A stretch of 64,000 nt of DNA from Egaibacter sp046050465 (lineage in GTDB: Bacteria; Pseudomonadota; Gammaproteobacteria; Burkholderiales; Burkholderiaceae_C), in assembly GCA_046050465.1 (NCBI GenBank), contig JBJOPS010000050.1:73254-137253 (forward strand), read 5' to 3'. The notes under the pieces were generated by a model. That model was not told the DNA's origin. It worked only from the letters and a program-made list of their open reading frames with translations, and did not search any database. Positions 1-8,891 of the stretch are shown piece after piece (the stretch's first letter is position 1; each line of letters starts with the position of its first letter). A program made the position numbers and the translations under genes.

Positions 1-1
1 A

Positions 2-523
2 GCTTTCGGCGTGACGCCCGACATCATGAACGTGGCCAAGCAGATCACCAACGGCACACAACCACTGGGTGCCGTGATCGCCAAAAAGGAAATCTACGAC
101 ACCTTCATGGCGGCAGGCGGCCCGGAGTACATGCTGGAGTTTGCCCATGGCTACACCTACTCGGCCCACCCGGTTGCCTGCGCCGTGGGCATGGCTGCGC
201 TGGACGTGCTGGTGAAGGAAGACATGATCAACCGCGTGAAGAACCTGTCGCCCTACTTTGAGCAGGCCGTGCACAGCCTCAAGGGCACCAGACACATCAC
301 CGACATCCGCAACTTCGGTCTGGCTGCCGGCATCACCATTGACGCCCTGCCCGGCGAGCCCGCCCGCCGGCCATATGAGATCGCGATGAAGTGCCTGAAG
401 AAAGGCTTCTATGTTCGTTACGGTGGTGACACCATCCAGCTGGCGCCACCGTTCATTATTGGAAAACCCGAGATCGACGACCTGATCTGTGCGTTAGGCG
501 AGGCATTAAACGAAACCGCCTGA
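2..523 (+). CDS. omega-amino acid--pyruvate aminotransferase, class III (C-terminal part)
   Basis: The reading frame is open from base 2, so the 5' part of the gene lies outside the window. The visible 173 residues are the C-terminal part of a class III PLP-dependent aminotransferase of the beta-alanine/omega-amino acid:pyruvate type. FGVTPDIMNVAKQITNG holds the lysine (AKQ) that forms the Schiff base with PLP. The small C-terminal domain follows and ends in QLAPPFIIGKPEID. Such enzymes move an amino group from beta-alanine or other omega-amino acids to pyruvate in the cytoplasm. The exact donor cannot be told from this fragment. It converges with the carboxypeptidase gene; only a 5-bp inverted repeat (AGAGT/ACTCT, about 585-597) lies between them. 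Confidence 0.9.
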   Translation, partial: AFGVTPDIMNVAKQITNGTQPLGAVIAKKEIYDTFMAAGGPEYMLEFAHGYTYSAHPVACAVGMAALDVLVKEDMINRVKNLSPYFEQAVHSLKGTRHITDIRNFGLAAGITIDALPGEPARRPYEIAMKCLKKGFYVRYGGDTIQLAPPFIIGKPEIDDLICALGEALNETA

Positions 524-596
524 CGCAGACTGACTGTTCCCGATACACAAGACCCCGCCAGCGCCCTGACAGTCATTGGACATGCAGAGTGGCACT

Positions 597-1445
597 CTAG
601 TGGGCGGACAAGGCCCTGTTGGCCGGTGGTATGCGCTCGTTCATCCAGCGATTGAGGTCCAGCCACATCTGGCGCATCTCGGCATCCAGGGGTGTGCGCC
701 CGGCATTCGGCAATTCAATCGTCACCACCGGCACCCCTTTATGCACGCCACCGTAGTTTCCCAGCGACCCGGGGAAGATGCCGACCTGATCAAGGTACAA
801 CCGCCCCAGCCTGCTGGGCGGGACCGAGGGGCCATCGAAGTCCAGCACACCGTAAGGCGCATGGATGCTGACTATCAGATCAGGCTTGAAACTGTCCATC
901 TGTTCGTGCAGAAAGCGTGCCTCGGGCTCGGATAGCGGGGTGCGGCCAGGCCATCGGCGCGGGTCTTTGCGGGTTCGCTTTTCCCAATAAGCATTGGCAT
1001 CACGAAGCCAGTTTGGCGTCGGGAAGTTGCGGTTCAGGTCAACGCCATTGGCATTGACACGCTGGGGTGGAGTGGTCATCAGACCATCCGGGTTCAGTGC
1101 AGGAATGAAGCGCCAGTGAACCGGGTTAAGCGTGTCAGAGGGCGGCACGGTGGCCAGCTTGATCCAGTGAAATGCCATGGATGCAGATGACAACTCGTCG
1201 CCGTGAATGCCCCCCACCACCAGAACCCGCAACCGGGCATCACCCGGCTTGACGTCGCGTACCAGCAGTGGCCGCCCGCGAACCGACCGCACATCACCTG
1301 GCTGCAATTGTGCAAATTCACATAACGCCCGGTTGATATTCGGTAATCGCACGACAAACTCGTCACAATGTCTCGGGAACTGGGCCCGTGCTGCCATGCA
1401 CAGGCAGCACGCGCAGAGAAAGGCAAACAAGCGGGTGATTGTCAT
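597..1445 (-). CDS. M14-family zinc carboxypeptidase, exported
   Basis: This is a 282-residue protein with a signal peptide (about residues 1-21, a Cys/Ala/Leu-rich core ending AARA), so it should act in the periplasm. Zinc ligands of the M14 carboxypeptidase fold are visible: HGDE (His81, Glu84) and the later SIHAP (His195). The substrate-binding NRNFP (138-142) and the catalytic Glu in TIELP (Glu244) are also present. The short compact form and HGDE motif resemble murein-peptide amidases such as MpaA rather than digestive carboxypeptidases. A role in trimming cell-wall peptides is therefore an inference. The gene stands alone between an aminotransferase and topB. Confidence 0.85.
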   Translation of the reverse strand: MTITRLFAFLCACCLCMAARAQFPRHCDEFVVRLPNINRALCEFAQLQPGDVRSVRGRPLLVRDVKPGDARLRVLVVGGIHGDELSSASMAFHWIKLATVPPSDTLNPVHWRFIPALNPDGLMTTPPQRVNANGVDLNRNFPTPNWLRDANAYWEKRTRKDPRRWPGRTPLSEPEARFLHEQMDSFKPDLIVSIHAPYGVLDFDGPSVPPSRLGRLYLDQVGIFPGSLGNYGGVHKGVPVVTIELPNAGRTPLDAEMRQMWLDLNRWMNERIPPANRALSAH

Positions 1446-1623
1446 TGCGCCATTTTATGAGCCATGAAATATCAGTCATGTCTCAACGTTTTTCAATGGG
1501 GCGCGATCTGTCGAGGCTTCGAAACCGGGGATGTGCGGGTTGATTTTTATGGCGGTTTTGGCCTCAGGCCCTTGGGACTGTGTGTGCCCCACTTCTACCG
1601 TGCGACCGCCAAACGGATTGCAA

Positions 1624-4617
1624 TCAGGTTAAATGATTGCCAACAATACCGGCCAGCTCAAACATCGTCACCTGCGATTTGCCAAACACCGCCAGCAGCT
1701 TGGCATCTGCATTGATGGCGCGTTTGTTGGTGGCGTCCTGCAGGTTGTTGGCCTTGATGTAGTTCCACAGCTTTTTGATCACCTCGGTGCGGGCAACAGC
1801 GTCACTGCCAATCACGGCCGCCAGTGCCGGGCTGGGTTGCTTGCCGCTGGCCGCCGTGGTCTTGCGCGGTGCTTTGGGCTTGGCTACTTTGGCTGCAGCC
1901 TTCTTTGCAGGCATTTTTTTGCCCGTAGCCCCCGTAGAATATGCGTTAGTAGCTATTTTTTTTGTAGCAGATGGTGTTTTTGCGGAGGTTGAAGCAGTTT
2001 TCGCGGCCGTTTTACGCGGCGGGAATTTGCTGGGTGCAAATTCAAAGTTCACCTTGCCTGCTTCGGCATCCCAGGCCAGCATGGCCTTGAAGCCACGGCG
2101 CGTGCGCATGGAGACAAACTTGTCCAGCAGATCGGTTTTGCCGGTTGCCAGCAGCTTGGTCATCTGCGCGCGCTCAATCGGCTGTTGCAAGATGATCTGG
2201 CCGCTCTTGAAATCGCAACCGGGTGTGGGCTGTGCCATGGTGGGAACAGACTTGTTGCAGACATAGTTTTTGCCATGCTCAAAGACCATGCCGCCAGCGG
2301 CATTTCCAGCTCCAGCGCCGCACTTGGGGCAGTTGCCCAGGGGCTCTTTGCCGCTGAAGTCAATCAGCTCGCCGGATTCTTCGCCAGCCTTGTCGTCACC
2401 AAAGTCGAACTCCAGTTTGTAGTTCTTGGCTTCGTCGTCATACTTGATGACCATTTCCGCTACAAACGGCCAGCCGGCCTTGGAGCGGAACCCATCCAGC
2501 GGCCCGATATGCTTGTCGCGCAGGAACTGCTCCACCTCGGCTACCTCAAAGGTGCGGCCGGCAGGTGTTTTGCCGAATGAAAAACCGCAACCCTCTTCAG
2601 TACCGGTTTTGCCCGTGCAGGTATACCGACGGTAATTTTCTTTAACGATGCCACCACAATTCGGACACGGAGCGGTCAACGTGGCGTAGTCGCCAGGGAT
2701 GGTGTCGCGGTCGTATTCCTTGGCCTTCTTGACCATGCGCTCGGTCATGGCGGCAATCTCGGCCATGAAGGTTTCGCGCTTGAGTTTGCCGTGCTCCATC
2801 TGGTTGAGTTTGTATTCCCACTCGCCGGTGAGTTCGGCTTTGGAGAGCTCTTCGACACCCAGACCACGCAGCAGCGTCATCAGCTGGAAGGCTTTGGCGG
2901 TGGGAATCAGCTCGCGGCCTTCGCGCAGCATGTATTTCTCGGCAATCAAGCCTTCGATAATGCTGGAGCGGGTGGCTGGTGTGCCCAGGCCCTTTTCCTG
3001 CATGGCTTCGCGCAGCTCGTCGTCTTCCACGGTCTTGCCGGCACCCTCCATGGCGCCCAGCAGTGTGGCTTCTGAGTAGCGGGCAGGGGGACGGGTTTTC
3101 AGGCCCTTGGGTTCCACGGAGTCGGTTTTAACCTTTTCGCCGGATGCAACGGGTACCAAGCTTTGGCCTTTGTCGCCGTCTTTGGCGTCAGCCACTTCTT
3201 CAGCAGCTTCCTTGCCGTAAATCGCCAGCCAACCCGGTTTGACCAGCACCTTGCCCTCGGTCTTGAAGTTGTGGTTTGCAGCGGTTGTGATCCGCGTTGT
3301 CACCTGGTATTCGGCACTGGGGAAGAACACCGCCATGAAGCGGCGCACCACCAGGTCATAAATCTTTTGTTCTGCCTCAGACAGGCCAGAGGGCGCCTGT
3401 AGAGTAGGGATGATGGCAAAGTGATCACTCACCTTGGCGTTGTCAAAAATTCGCCGGGAAGGTTTGACGTAGTTGCCCTTGATCGCCGTAGCCGCAAAAG
3501 GGGCCAGATGCTTCATGCCACTATTCGAAAGCATGGCAAATGTGTCCTTGACCACGGGTACGTAGTCTTCTGGCAACGCGCGCGAATCAGTTCGCGGGTA
3601 AGTCAGGGCCTTGTGGCGCTCGTACAGGCTTTGCGCGATGGACAGCGTAGTTTTGGCAGAAAAACCAAACTTGCCGTTGGCCTCGCGCTGCAATGAGGTC
3701 AAATCAAACAGCAGGGGCGATGCCTGCGTGGTGGGCTTGCTTTCTTCGGTAACGGTGGCGCTTTGACCGCGCACGGCATCGGCAATGGCCTGTGCTTCAC
3801 GCTGCGTCCAGACGCGATCAGCCTTCTTCTCGCTGTCCTCGGCGTCTTTCTTCCACTTCGGGTCAAACCATTTGGCGGGGTACTCTCCGGCCTGCGCCTT
3901 GAAGCTGGCATGAATTTCCCAGTAGTCGCGGCTGAGAAAAGAGCGGATCTGCTCCTCGCGCTCCACCACCACCGACAACGTGGGCGTCTGCACGCGCCCC
4001 ACCGTGGTCAGGAAGAAGCCGCCATCACGCGAGTTAAAGGCAGTCATGGCGCGCGTGCCGTTGATGCCCACCAGCCAGTCGGCCTCGCTGCGGCAGCGTG
4101 CGGCATCGGCCAGGGGCTGCATTTGTTTGTCCGTACGCAGTGCACCAAAGCCATCGCGAATGGCCTGCGGGGTCATCGACTGCAACCACAGGCGGCTGAC
4201 GGGCTTGCCCAGGGGCTTGGCGCCACCCGCATACTGCTCGATCAGGCGGAAGATCAACTCGCCTTCGCGGCCCGCGTCACAAGCGTTCACAAGCTTGTCC
4301 ACGTCCTTGCGTTTGGCCAGCTTGACCACGGCATTCAGGCGCGTCTTGGTCTTGTCCACGGGTTTCAAGTCAAAGTGCGGCGGGATCACCGGCAGGTTGG
4401 CAAAGCTCCACTTGCCGCGTTTGACGTCAAACTCCTGCGGGGCCTGAATCTCCACCAGGTGCCCCACGGCGCTGGAGACAACATAGGAGTCGCTCTCAAA
4501 GTACTCGTCGTGTTTTTCGAACTTGCCAGCTGTAGGTGTGAGTGCCCGCACGATGTCTTGAGCAACCGACGGCTTTTCTGCAATGACCAAAGTTTTACCG
4601 GAGACTACGTTTTTCAT
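1624..4617 (-). CDS. topB: DNA topoisomerase III with C-terminal SWIB domain
   Basis: The protein is 997 residues from the ATG at 4617; an ATG at 4665 in frame would add 16 unconserved Cys/His-rich residues. The Toprim domain begins KTLVIAEKPSV with the acidic DAGREGE at 114-120. The catalytic tyrosine is Tyr340 in LTYPRTDS. Two Cys-rich zinc ribbons follow (CPNCGG... and CPKCGA...). A Lys/Ala/Thr-rich linker then leads to about 70 residues of SWIB/MDM2 type (RTEVIKKLWNYIKANNL...). E. coli TopB (653 residues) lacks the SWIB tail. The enzyme is a type IA topoisomerase that decatenates DNA. A dispersed repeat is translated in the linker (bases 1921-1970). It diverges from the SET-domain gene. 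Confidence 0.95.
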   Translation of the reverse strand: MKNVVSGKTLVIAEKPSVAQDIVRALTPTAGKFEKHDEYFESDSYVVSSAVGHLVEIQAPQEFDVKRGKWSFANLPVIPPHFDLKPVDKTKTRLNAVVKLAKRKDVDKLVNACDAGREGELIFRLIEQYAGGAKPLGKPVSRLWLQSMTPQAIRDGFGALRTDKQMQPLADAARCRSEADWLVGINGTRAMTAFNSRDGGFFLTTVGRVQTPTLSVVVEREEQIRSFLSRDYWEIHASFKAQAGEYPAKWFDPKWKKDAEDSEKKADRVWTQREAQAIADAVRGQSATVTEESKPTTQASPLLFDLTSLQREANGKFGFSAKTTLSIAQSLYERHKALTYPRTDSRALPEDYVPVVKDTFAMLSNSGMKHLAPFAATAIKGNYVKPSRRIFDNAKVSDHFAIIPTLQAPSGLSEAEQKIYDLVVRRFMAVFFPSAEYQVTTRITTAANHNFKTEGKVLVKPGWLAIYGKEAAEEVADAKDGDKGQSLVPVASGEKVKTDSVEPKGLKTRPPARYSEATLLGAMEGAGKTVEDDELREAMQEKGLGTPATRSSIIEGLIAEKYMLREGRELIPTAKAFQLMTLLRGLGVEELSKAELTGEWEYKLNQMEHGKLKRETFMAEIAAMTERMVKKAKEYDRDTIPGDYATLTAPCPNCGGIVKENYRRYTCTGKTGTEEGCGFSFGKTPAGRTFEVAEVEQFLRDKHIGPLDGFRSKAGWPFVAEMVIKYDDEAKNYKLEFDFGDDKAGEESGELIDFSGKEPLGNCPKCGAGAGNAAGGMVFEHGKNYVCNKSVPTMAQPTPGCDFKSGQIILQQPIERAQMTKLLATGKTDLLDKFVSMRTRRGFKAMLAWDAEAGKVNFEFAPSKFPPRKTAAKTASTSAKTPSATKKIATNAYSTGATGKKMPAKKAAAKVAKPKAPRKTTAASGKQPSPALAAVIGSDAVARTEVIKKLWNYIKANNLQDATNKRAINADAKLLAVFGKSQVTMFELAGIVGNHLT
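1921..1970 (-). repeat. dispersed hairpin repeat, copy 1 (inside topB)
   Basis: The + strand holds the reverse complement of the family consensus, including ATATGCG and AGCTATTTTTTTTGTAGC. It is translated in topB as the linker segment KKIATNAYSTGATG. The family consensus, in its forward orientation, is GCTAT, 6-8 A/T-rich bases, ATAGC, TGCTNRCGCATAT, NN, GACGAGGGCT, NN, AGGCCA, TTT. Confidence 0.75.
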
Positions 4618-4722
4618 CTGACTACAATCCAGTTCTCTCGCGTGCGCGCAGGCGCACACATGCATGCGCGGGCGCGCACCTGCGCGCGCCCATACGAGTT
4701 CACATTACCAAATTTTTCAGCC
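4618..4722. promoter_or_regulatory. divergent topB/SET intergenic region with alternating purine-pyrimidine tract
   Basis: This 105-bp spacer separates topB from the SET gene. From about 4639 to 4689 it is almost entirely alternating purine-pyrimidine (CG, TG and CA steps), broken only at 4650-4652, 4670-4672 and 4679-4680. The core TGCATGCGCG is flanked by GCGCACACA. Such tracts favour Z-DNA under negative supercoiling. No clear -35/-10 pair can be assigned by eye. Confidence 0.6.
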
Positions 4723-5199
4723 GTGTCCAAAAAAGCCTCATTTTCAGATAACCGCCGTATTCAAACCCGCCGCTCTGGCGTGCATGGTAAGGGCGTTTTC
4801 GCAGTGCAGGACCTGGCTGAAGGTGAAGTCATTATTGAATATGTGGGCGAGATCATCAGCTGGCCCGAGGCCCTTCGCCGCCATCCACACGATCCCAAGG
4901 ACCCCAACCACACGTTTTATTTTCACATTGATGCGAAAAACGTCATCGATGCCAAGCATGGTGGCAACTCCTCGCGCTGGATCAACCACGCCTGTGCACC
5001 CAACTGCGAAGCCGACGAAGAAGGCGGCCGCGTGTTCATCAAGGCCCTTCGCAACATCAAGGCCGGCGAAGAGTTGAATTACGACTACGGCCTGATCATC
5101 GACGAGCGCTACACGCCCAAACTCAAGGCTGAATATCCCTGCTGGTGCGGTGCCAAGACCTGCCGTGGCACCCTGCTGGCGCCCAAGCGGGGTCGTTGA
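4723..5199 (+). CDS. SET-domain protein (putative lysine methyltransferase)
   Basis: The call is 158 residues from a GTG at 4723 (VSKKASFSDNRR...). The frame stays open far upstream only because it is the shadow of topB. All SET landmarks are present: GVHGKGVFA (19-27), RWINHACAPNC (85-95, the NHxCxPNC motif for S-adenosylmethionine and the knot), ELNYDYG (117-123, with the catalytic tyrosine) and a post-SET zinc motif CWCGAKTC (140-147). SET proteins transfer methyl groups from S-adenosylmethionine to protein lysines. Bacterial targets are mostly unknown; a histone-like protein is a guess. It overlaps nothing and is followed within 5 bp by birA. Confidence 0.85.
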   Translation: MSKKASFSDNRRIQTRRSGVHGKGVFAVQDLAEGEVIIEYVGEIISWPEALRRHPHDPKDPNHTFYFHIDAKNVIDAKHGGNSSRWINHACAPNCEADEEGGRVFIKALRNIKAGEELNYDYGLIIDERYTPKLKAEYPCWCGAKTCRGTLLAPKRGR

Positions 5200-5203
5200 G
5201 CGC

Positions 5204-5992
5204 ATGCCATGGCCATCCGAAGCTATCTGGGGAGCGGTGGCACCTGATTTGCCGGATTTCACGGTCGAAATCCTGCCCCAGACAGATTCGACCAATACCG
5301 AACTTATGCGTCGCGCCCGTGCCGGGCATCTTGAGCCGGCGCTGCTGGTGGCTGAGCGGCAGACTGCGGGCCGGGGTCGGCTGGGGCGCCAATGGGTCAG
5401 CGATCTCGTTGAGCCGGCAGGCCATGCAGGCGTCAGGACATCCTCCCTGACCTTTTCGCTGGGCTTGCCCCTATCGTCATCAGACTGGTCCGGCCTGTCA
5501 CTGGTTGCAGGGATCAGTGTGGTGCAGAGCCTGCACCCTGATTTGCGCCTGAAATGGCCCAATGACATCTGGCTGCAGGACCGCAAGCTGGCAGGCATTC
5601 TGATTGAAACGGGTGTTTTTGGCCGCACCCGTTACGTCGTGATCGGTGTGGGCATCAATGTACTGAAATACAGTTCGCCAGGGCTGTCAACACCTGCGGC
5701 CTGGCTGGCAGAATTGTTGCCGGACATCAATGCATCGCAAACGCTGTTGCGGGTTGTTCCTGAACTGGTCAAGGCTGTGAAGGTGTTTGATACTCAGGGA
5801 TTTGCGCCTTTCAGCCCGCGTTTTGCAGCCCTGGATGCCCTGGCAGGGCGATCAGTCACCCTCAGCGATGGTACCTTTGGCACTGCGCGGGGTGTTGACG
5901 CATCCGGTGCGTTGCTGGTGCATACTTCGCTCGGCATGAAGACCATTAACAGTTCCGAAGTGAGCGTGCGTCCATCCCGGGATGGGGGCTGA
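5204..5992 (+). CDS. birA: biotin--[acetyl-CoA-carboxylase] ligase
   Basis: This 262-residue protein starts at the ATG at 5204, just after the SET stop; a start at 5150 would overlap the SET gene and add unconserved residues. Landmarks of the ligase core are STNTEL (29-34), GRGRLGRQW (56-64, biotinyl-AMP loop), KWPND (117-121) and KLAGIL (128-133). There is no N-terminal helix-turn-helix, so it should act only as the enzyme that activates biotin with ATP and loads it on the acetyl-CoA carboxylase carrier protein, not as a repressor. In many betaproteobacteria a coaX pantothenate kinase gene follows birA. Here the SPOR-type gene follows directly. Confidence 0.93.
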   Translation: MPWPSEAIWGAVAPDLPDFTVEILPQTDSTNTELMRRARAGHLEPALLVAERQTAGRGRLGRQWVSDLVEPAGHAGVRTSSLTFSLGLPLSSSDWSGLSLVAGISVVQSLHPDLRLKWPNDIWLQDRKLAGILIETGVFGRTRYVVIGVGINVLKYSSPGLSTPAAWLAELLPDINASQTLLRVVPELVKAVKVFDTQGFAPFSPRFAALDALAGRSVTLSDGTFGTARGVDASGALLVHTSLGMKTINSSEVSVRPSRDGG

Positions 5993-5997
5993 GCCAT

Positions 5998-6663
5998 ATG
6001 CTGCGCCTGATCGTGCTGATTCTGCTGCTGCTCAATGGTGTTTACTATGCCTGGTCGCAAGGTCTGCTCAAGGTATATGGGCTTGCACCAGTCCAAGCCA
6101 CGGAGCCGCAACGTATCACCGGGCAACTTCGTGCGCAGGCCCTGAGGGTTTTATCTGGCGACGAGATGGCCAAGATGAATGCGCCGGCATCCACTGCAAC
6201 CAGCCCGCGCCCTGCAGAATGCCTGCAGGCCGGACTGTTTGATGAAACCCAGGCAATAGCTTTGCGCCGCACGCTGGAGTCTGTATTGCCGGGCGGCGCA
6301 TGGCAGCTAGACACCGTGGTGGAGCCGGCACGCTGGATCATCTACATGGGTAAATTCCCCGATGCGCAGGCGGTTGCGGCCAAGCGCAATCAGTTGACTC
6401 AGCTTAAATTGAAGCCCGAGCCATTGCTCAATCCGGAGCTTGAGCTTGGCCTCTCCCTGGGCGCCCACTCAACCCGCAGCGCAGCGCAAGAGGAGCTGGA
6501 AAACCTGAAGCGGCGCGGCGTTCGAACAGCACGCATCGTTGAAGAACGACCAGAAATGCGAAAAGCTCTGCTGCGAGTCACTGCCGTGGATGATGTCTTG
6601 AAGGTTCATCAGGACGAGTTGAAATCTGTGCTCGCTGGAAAGTCACTGCGGGCTTGCAAATAA
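5998..6663 (+). CDS. SPOR-domain-like membrane-anchored protein
   Basis: This 221-residue protein starts 5 bp after birA and is probably cotranscribed with it. One N-terminal hydrophobic segment (about residues 2-19, LRLIVLILLLLNGVYYAW) would anchor it in the inner membrane with the rest in the periplasm. The C-terminal part (GLSLGAHSTRSAAQEEL... followed by RRGVRTARIV) resembles a SPOR peptidoglycan-binding fold, though weakly. Genes of this type are often found next to birA/coaX in Burkholderiales. A role at the division septum is an inference from the SPOR family. Confidence 0.6.
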   Translation: MLRLIVLILLLLNGVYYAWSQGLLKVYGLAPVQATEPQRITGQLRAQALRVLSGDEMAKMNAPASTATSPRPAECLQAGLFDETQAIALRRTLESVLPGGAWQLDTVVEPARWIIYMGKFPDAQAVAAKRNQLTQLKLKPEPLLNPELELGLSLGAHSTRSAAQEELENLKRRGVRTARIVEERPEMRKALLRVTAVDDVLKVHQDELKSVLAGKSLRACK

Positions 6664-6669
6664 GCACCG

Positions 6670-8127
6670 TCAGACAACATTTGCAGCCATGTTCCCTTCG
6701 GCGATGAACCGCACAACAAAACGTGTGCCCGGCGGCACCTTGCCCGGGCGCGCCTCCTCCAGACTGACAGTGGCGTCGTGCTGAATGGCGATTTCAAGCA
6801 CGATGGACAAACCCAGTCCCGTTCCGTCCACGCCGCTCCCCAGAGATCTGTAAAACGGCTGAAACACCAACTCCCGCTCTGGCGCAGCAATGCCCGGGCC
6901 GGAGTCCTCCACCTGCAACAGCAAGACCTTGCCAAAGGCGCCAACCAGCACCCTGGCGGTGATGATGCCCGGCGTCTCGGCGCTGGAGGGCGTGTAGTTG
7001 ATGGCGTTGTCGATGAGGTTGCGGATCATCTCCTTGAGCAGTGTCGGATTGCCGTGTAGCTGAACACCGGGCTCGCCTGGCGCCGCGCCCTCGTAGCCCA
7101 GATCCAGGTGTTTGTCCATCGCGCGACTCAGACACTCCTGCATAACCTCCATCGTCAACCGGGCAAGATCGCAAGGCTGGCGACTCATTGACACACCACT
7201 GCTTTCGGCATGTGCAAGCGCCAGCAACTGATTGACCGTATGAGTCGCTCGAATGCTGGCTGTGCCGATTTGCCGCAGCGACTGCTTGAGATCATTTGCA
7301 TCCGCACCCTCCCGCTGTGCCAGATCAGCCTGCATGCGCAGCCCTGCCAGCGGGGTTTTGAGCTGGTGTGCCGCATCAGCGAGGAATCGCTTTTGCGTGG
7401 CAATCGTGTCTTTCAGCCGCATGAACAAATCATTCACGGACAATACCAAAGGTGAAATCTCCACAGGCACACTCTGCGTATCGAGCGGACTCATGTCATC
7501 TGAGCGGCGTGCACGGATGAGGTTTTCCAGGCGCGTCAGTGGCTTCAGAGCCTGCACCAGAGCCATCCACACCAGCAACACGGCCAAAGGCAGAATGACA
7601 AATTGCGGCAACATCACGCCCTTGGTGATTTCGGTAGCCAGCACCGAGCGCTTGCCCAGCGTTTCAGCCACCTGCACCAGCACCAGTTTGGCGTCCGGCA
7701 AGGCAACCCTGACCCATGTGTAAGCCACCTTGACATCCATACCCCGAACCATATCTGCCCGCAACCGCACCTCATTGATCTCGGGCGTCTCATCTTCGGG
7801 AGGCAAAGGAAGATCCTTGTCACCGCTGAGGTATTCCCCCCTGGCCCCCAGCACCTGATAGAACACGGTTCCATCCTCATCCGCACGCAGCAACTCGCGT
7901 GCTGGCTGCGGCAGATTGAACTGAACCCTTTGCTGGCTTACCGTCACCAGCTGGGCCAACGCCACTACGTTGTACTCCAGCGCACGGTCAAACGGCTTGC
8001 CCGCCACCCCCTGAGCCACGAACCAGGTCAACCCCAGACTGACCGGCCACAGCAGCAGCAAAGGCGTGAGCATCCAGTCCAGAATTTCCCCAAAAAGGGA
8101 TCGCTGTTCGCGCTGGAAAAGTTTCAA
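6670..8127 (-). CDS. sensor histidine kinase, TctE/QseC-like
   Basis: The protein has 485 residues. Two membrane segments (about 21-39 and 175-193) enclose a periplasmic sensor of the 2CSK_N type seen in TctE-like kinases. The phosphorylated histidine is His254 in DAAHQLKTPL. The ATPase has the N box (NLIDNAINYTP), G1 (DSGPGI) and G2 (GTGLGLSI), so the enzyme looks complete. The start overlaps the stop of the response regulator by 4 bases (ATGA), indicating one mRNA and translational coupling. Related pairs control uptake of tricarboxylates or respond to quorum and catecholamine signals. The ligand here is not evident. Confidence 0.88.
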   Translation of the reverse strand: MKLFQREQRSLFGEILDWMLTPLLLLWPVSLGLTWFVAQGVAGKPFDRALEYNVVALAQLVTVSQQRVQFNLPQPARELLRADEDGTVFYQVLGARGEYLSGDKDLPLPPEDETPEINEVRLRADMVRGMDVKVAYTWVRVALPDAKLVLVQVAETLGKRSVLATEITKGVMLPQFVILPLAVLLVWMALVQALKPLTRLENLIRARRSDDMSPLDTQSVPVEISPLVLSVNDLFMRLKDTIATQKRFLADAAHQLKTPLAGLRMQADLAQREGADANDLKQSLRQIGTASIRATHTVNQLLALAHAESSGVSMSRQPCDLARLTMEVMQECLSRAMDKHLDLGYEGAAPGEPGVQLHGNPTLLKEMIRNLIDNAINYTPSSAETPGIITARVLVGAFGKVLLLQVEDSGPGIAAPERELVFQPFYRSLGSGVDGTGLGLSIVLEIAIQHDATVSLEEARPGKVPPGTRFVVRFIAEGNMAANVV

Positions 8128-8798
8128 GGCGATATTTTTTCCAAACAGTAGCCCAAGCCACGTACCGTCGCGATGCGCACCGGCCCCCTTTCGATCTTCT
8201 TGCGAAGACGGTGAATATAGACCTCAATGGCGTTGTTGCTGACTTCCTCGCCCCACTCGCACAGCCGCTCCACCAGCTGGTCCTTGCTGACCAGCCGTCC
8301 TGCGCGCTGCAACAGCACCTCCAGCAGACCCAGCTCACGGGCTGACAGCTCCACCATCTTGCCCTCCAGCGTGGCCACACGGCCAGACTGGTCATACACC
8401 AGCGGGCCGTGCTTGATCGTGCTGCTGGCCGTGCCCATGCCACGCCGGCTCAAGGCCCGAACACGCGCTTCGAGCTCCTGCAGACTGAAGGGTTTGGCCA
8501 TGTAGTCGTCTGCGCCGTAATCCAGGCCCTTGACCCGCTCCTCCACGCCATCGGCAGCTGTCAGAATCAGCACCGGCACTGCAGAGCCACGTGCGCGCAG
8601 GCGTTTGAGCACCTCCAGCCCGTGCATTTTGGGCAGACCCAGATCAAGAATGAGCAAATCAAACTCGGTGTTGATCATCAGCGCCGCATCCGCCTCGGAG
8701 CCGCTGGCAACGTGGTTCACGGCAGCGCCGGAGCTGCGCAAAGTGCGAAGCAGGCCATCGGCCAGCACCTGGTCATCCTCGGCAATCAGAATACGCAT
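8124..8798 (-). CDS. response regulator, OmpR/TctD family
   Basis: This 224-residue protein has an N-terminal receiver with acidic pocket EDD (7-9), phosphoacceptor Asp52 (LLILDLGLP) and the conserved Lys in AKPFS. A C-terminal winged-helix DNA-binding domain follows (LSARELGLLEVLLQ..., ending RGLGYCLEK). It is the first gene of the pair, with the kinase overlapping its stop codon. It is expected to bind direct repeats upstream of target promoters once phosphorylated. No neighbouring transporter genes show what the target is. Confidence 0.9.
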   Translation of the reverse strand: MRILIAEDDQVLADGLLRTLRSSGAAVNHVASGSEADAALMINTEFDLLILDLGLPKMHGLEVLKRLRARGSAVPVLILTAADGVEERVKGLDYGADDYMAKPFSLQELEARVRALSRRGMGTASSTIKHGPLVYDQSGRVATLEGKMVELSARELGLLEVLLQRAGRLVSKDQLVERLCEWGEEVSNNAIEVYIHRLRKKIERGPVRIATVRGLGYCLEKISP

Positions 8799-8891
8799 GT
8801 TTGTCTCCGGTTGAGGGTATTCCTGTGTTTCTGATACGGCAACTTTTTAGTCACCCGTGTTCATTCTAGGCCGGGAAACCGGTCACCCGAG

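Noticed and set aside
3763..4722. N-terminal extension of the SET protein
   Set aside because: This part of the open frame is the antisense of topB; the SET homology begins after the GTG at 4723.
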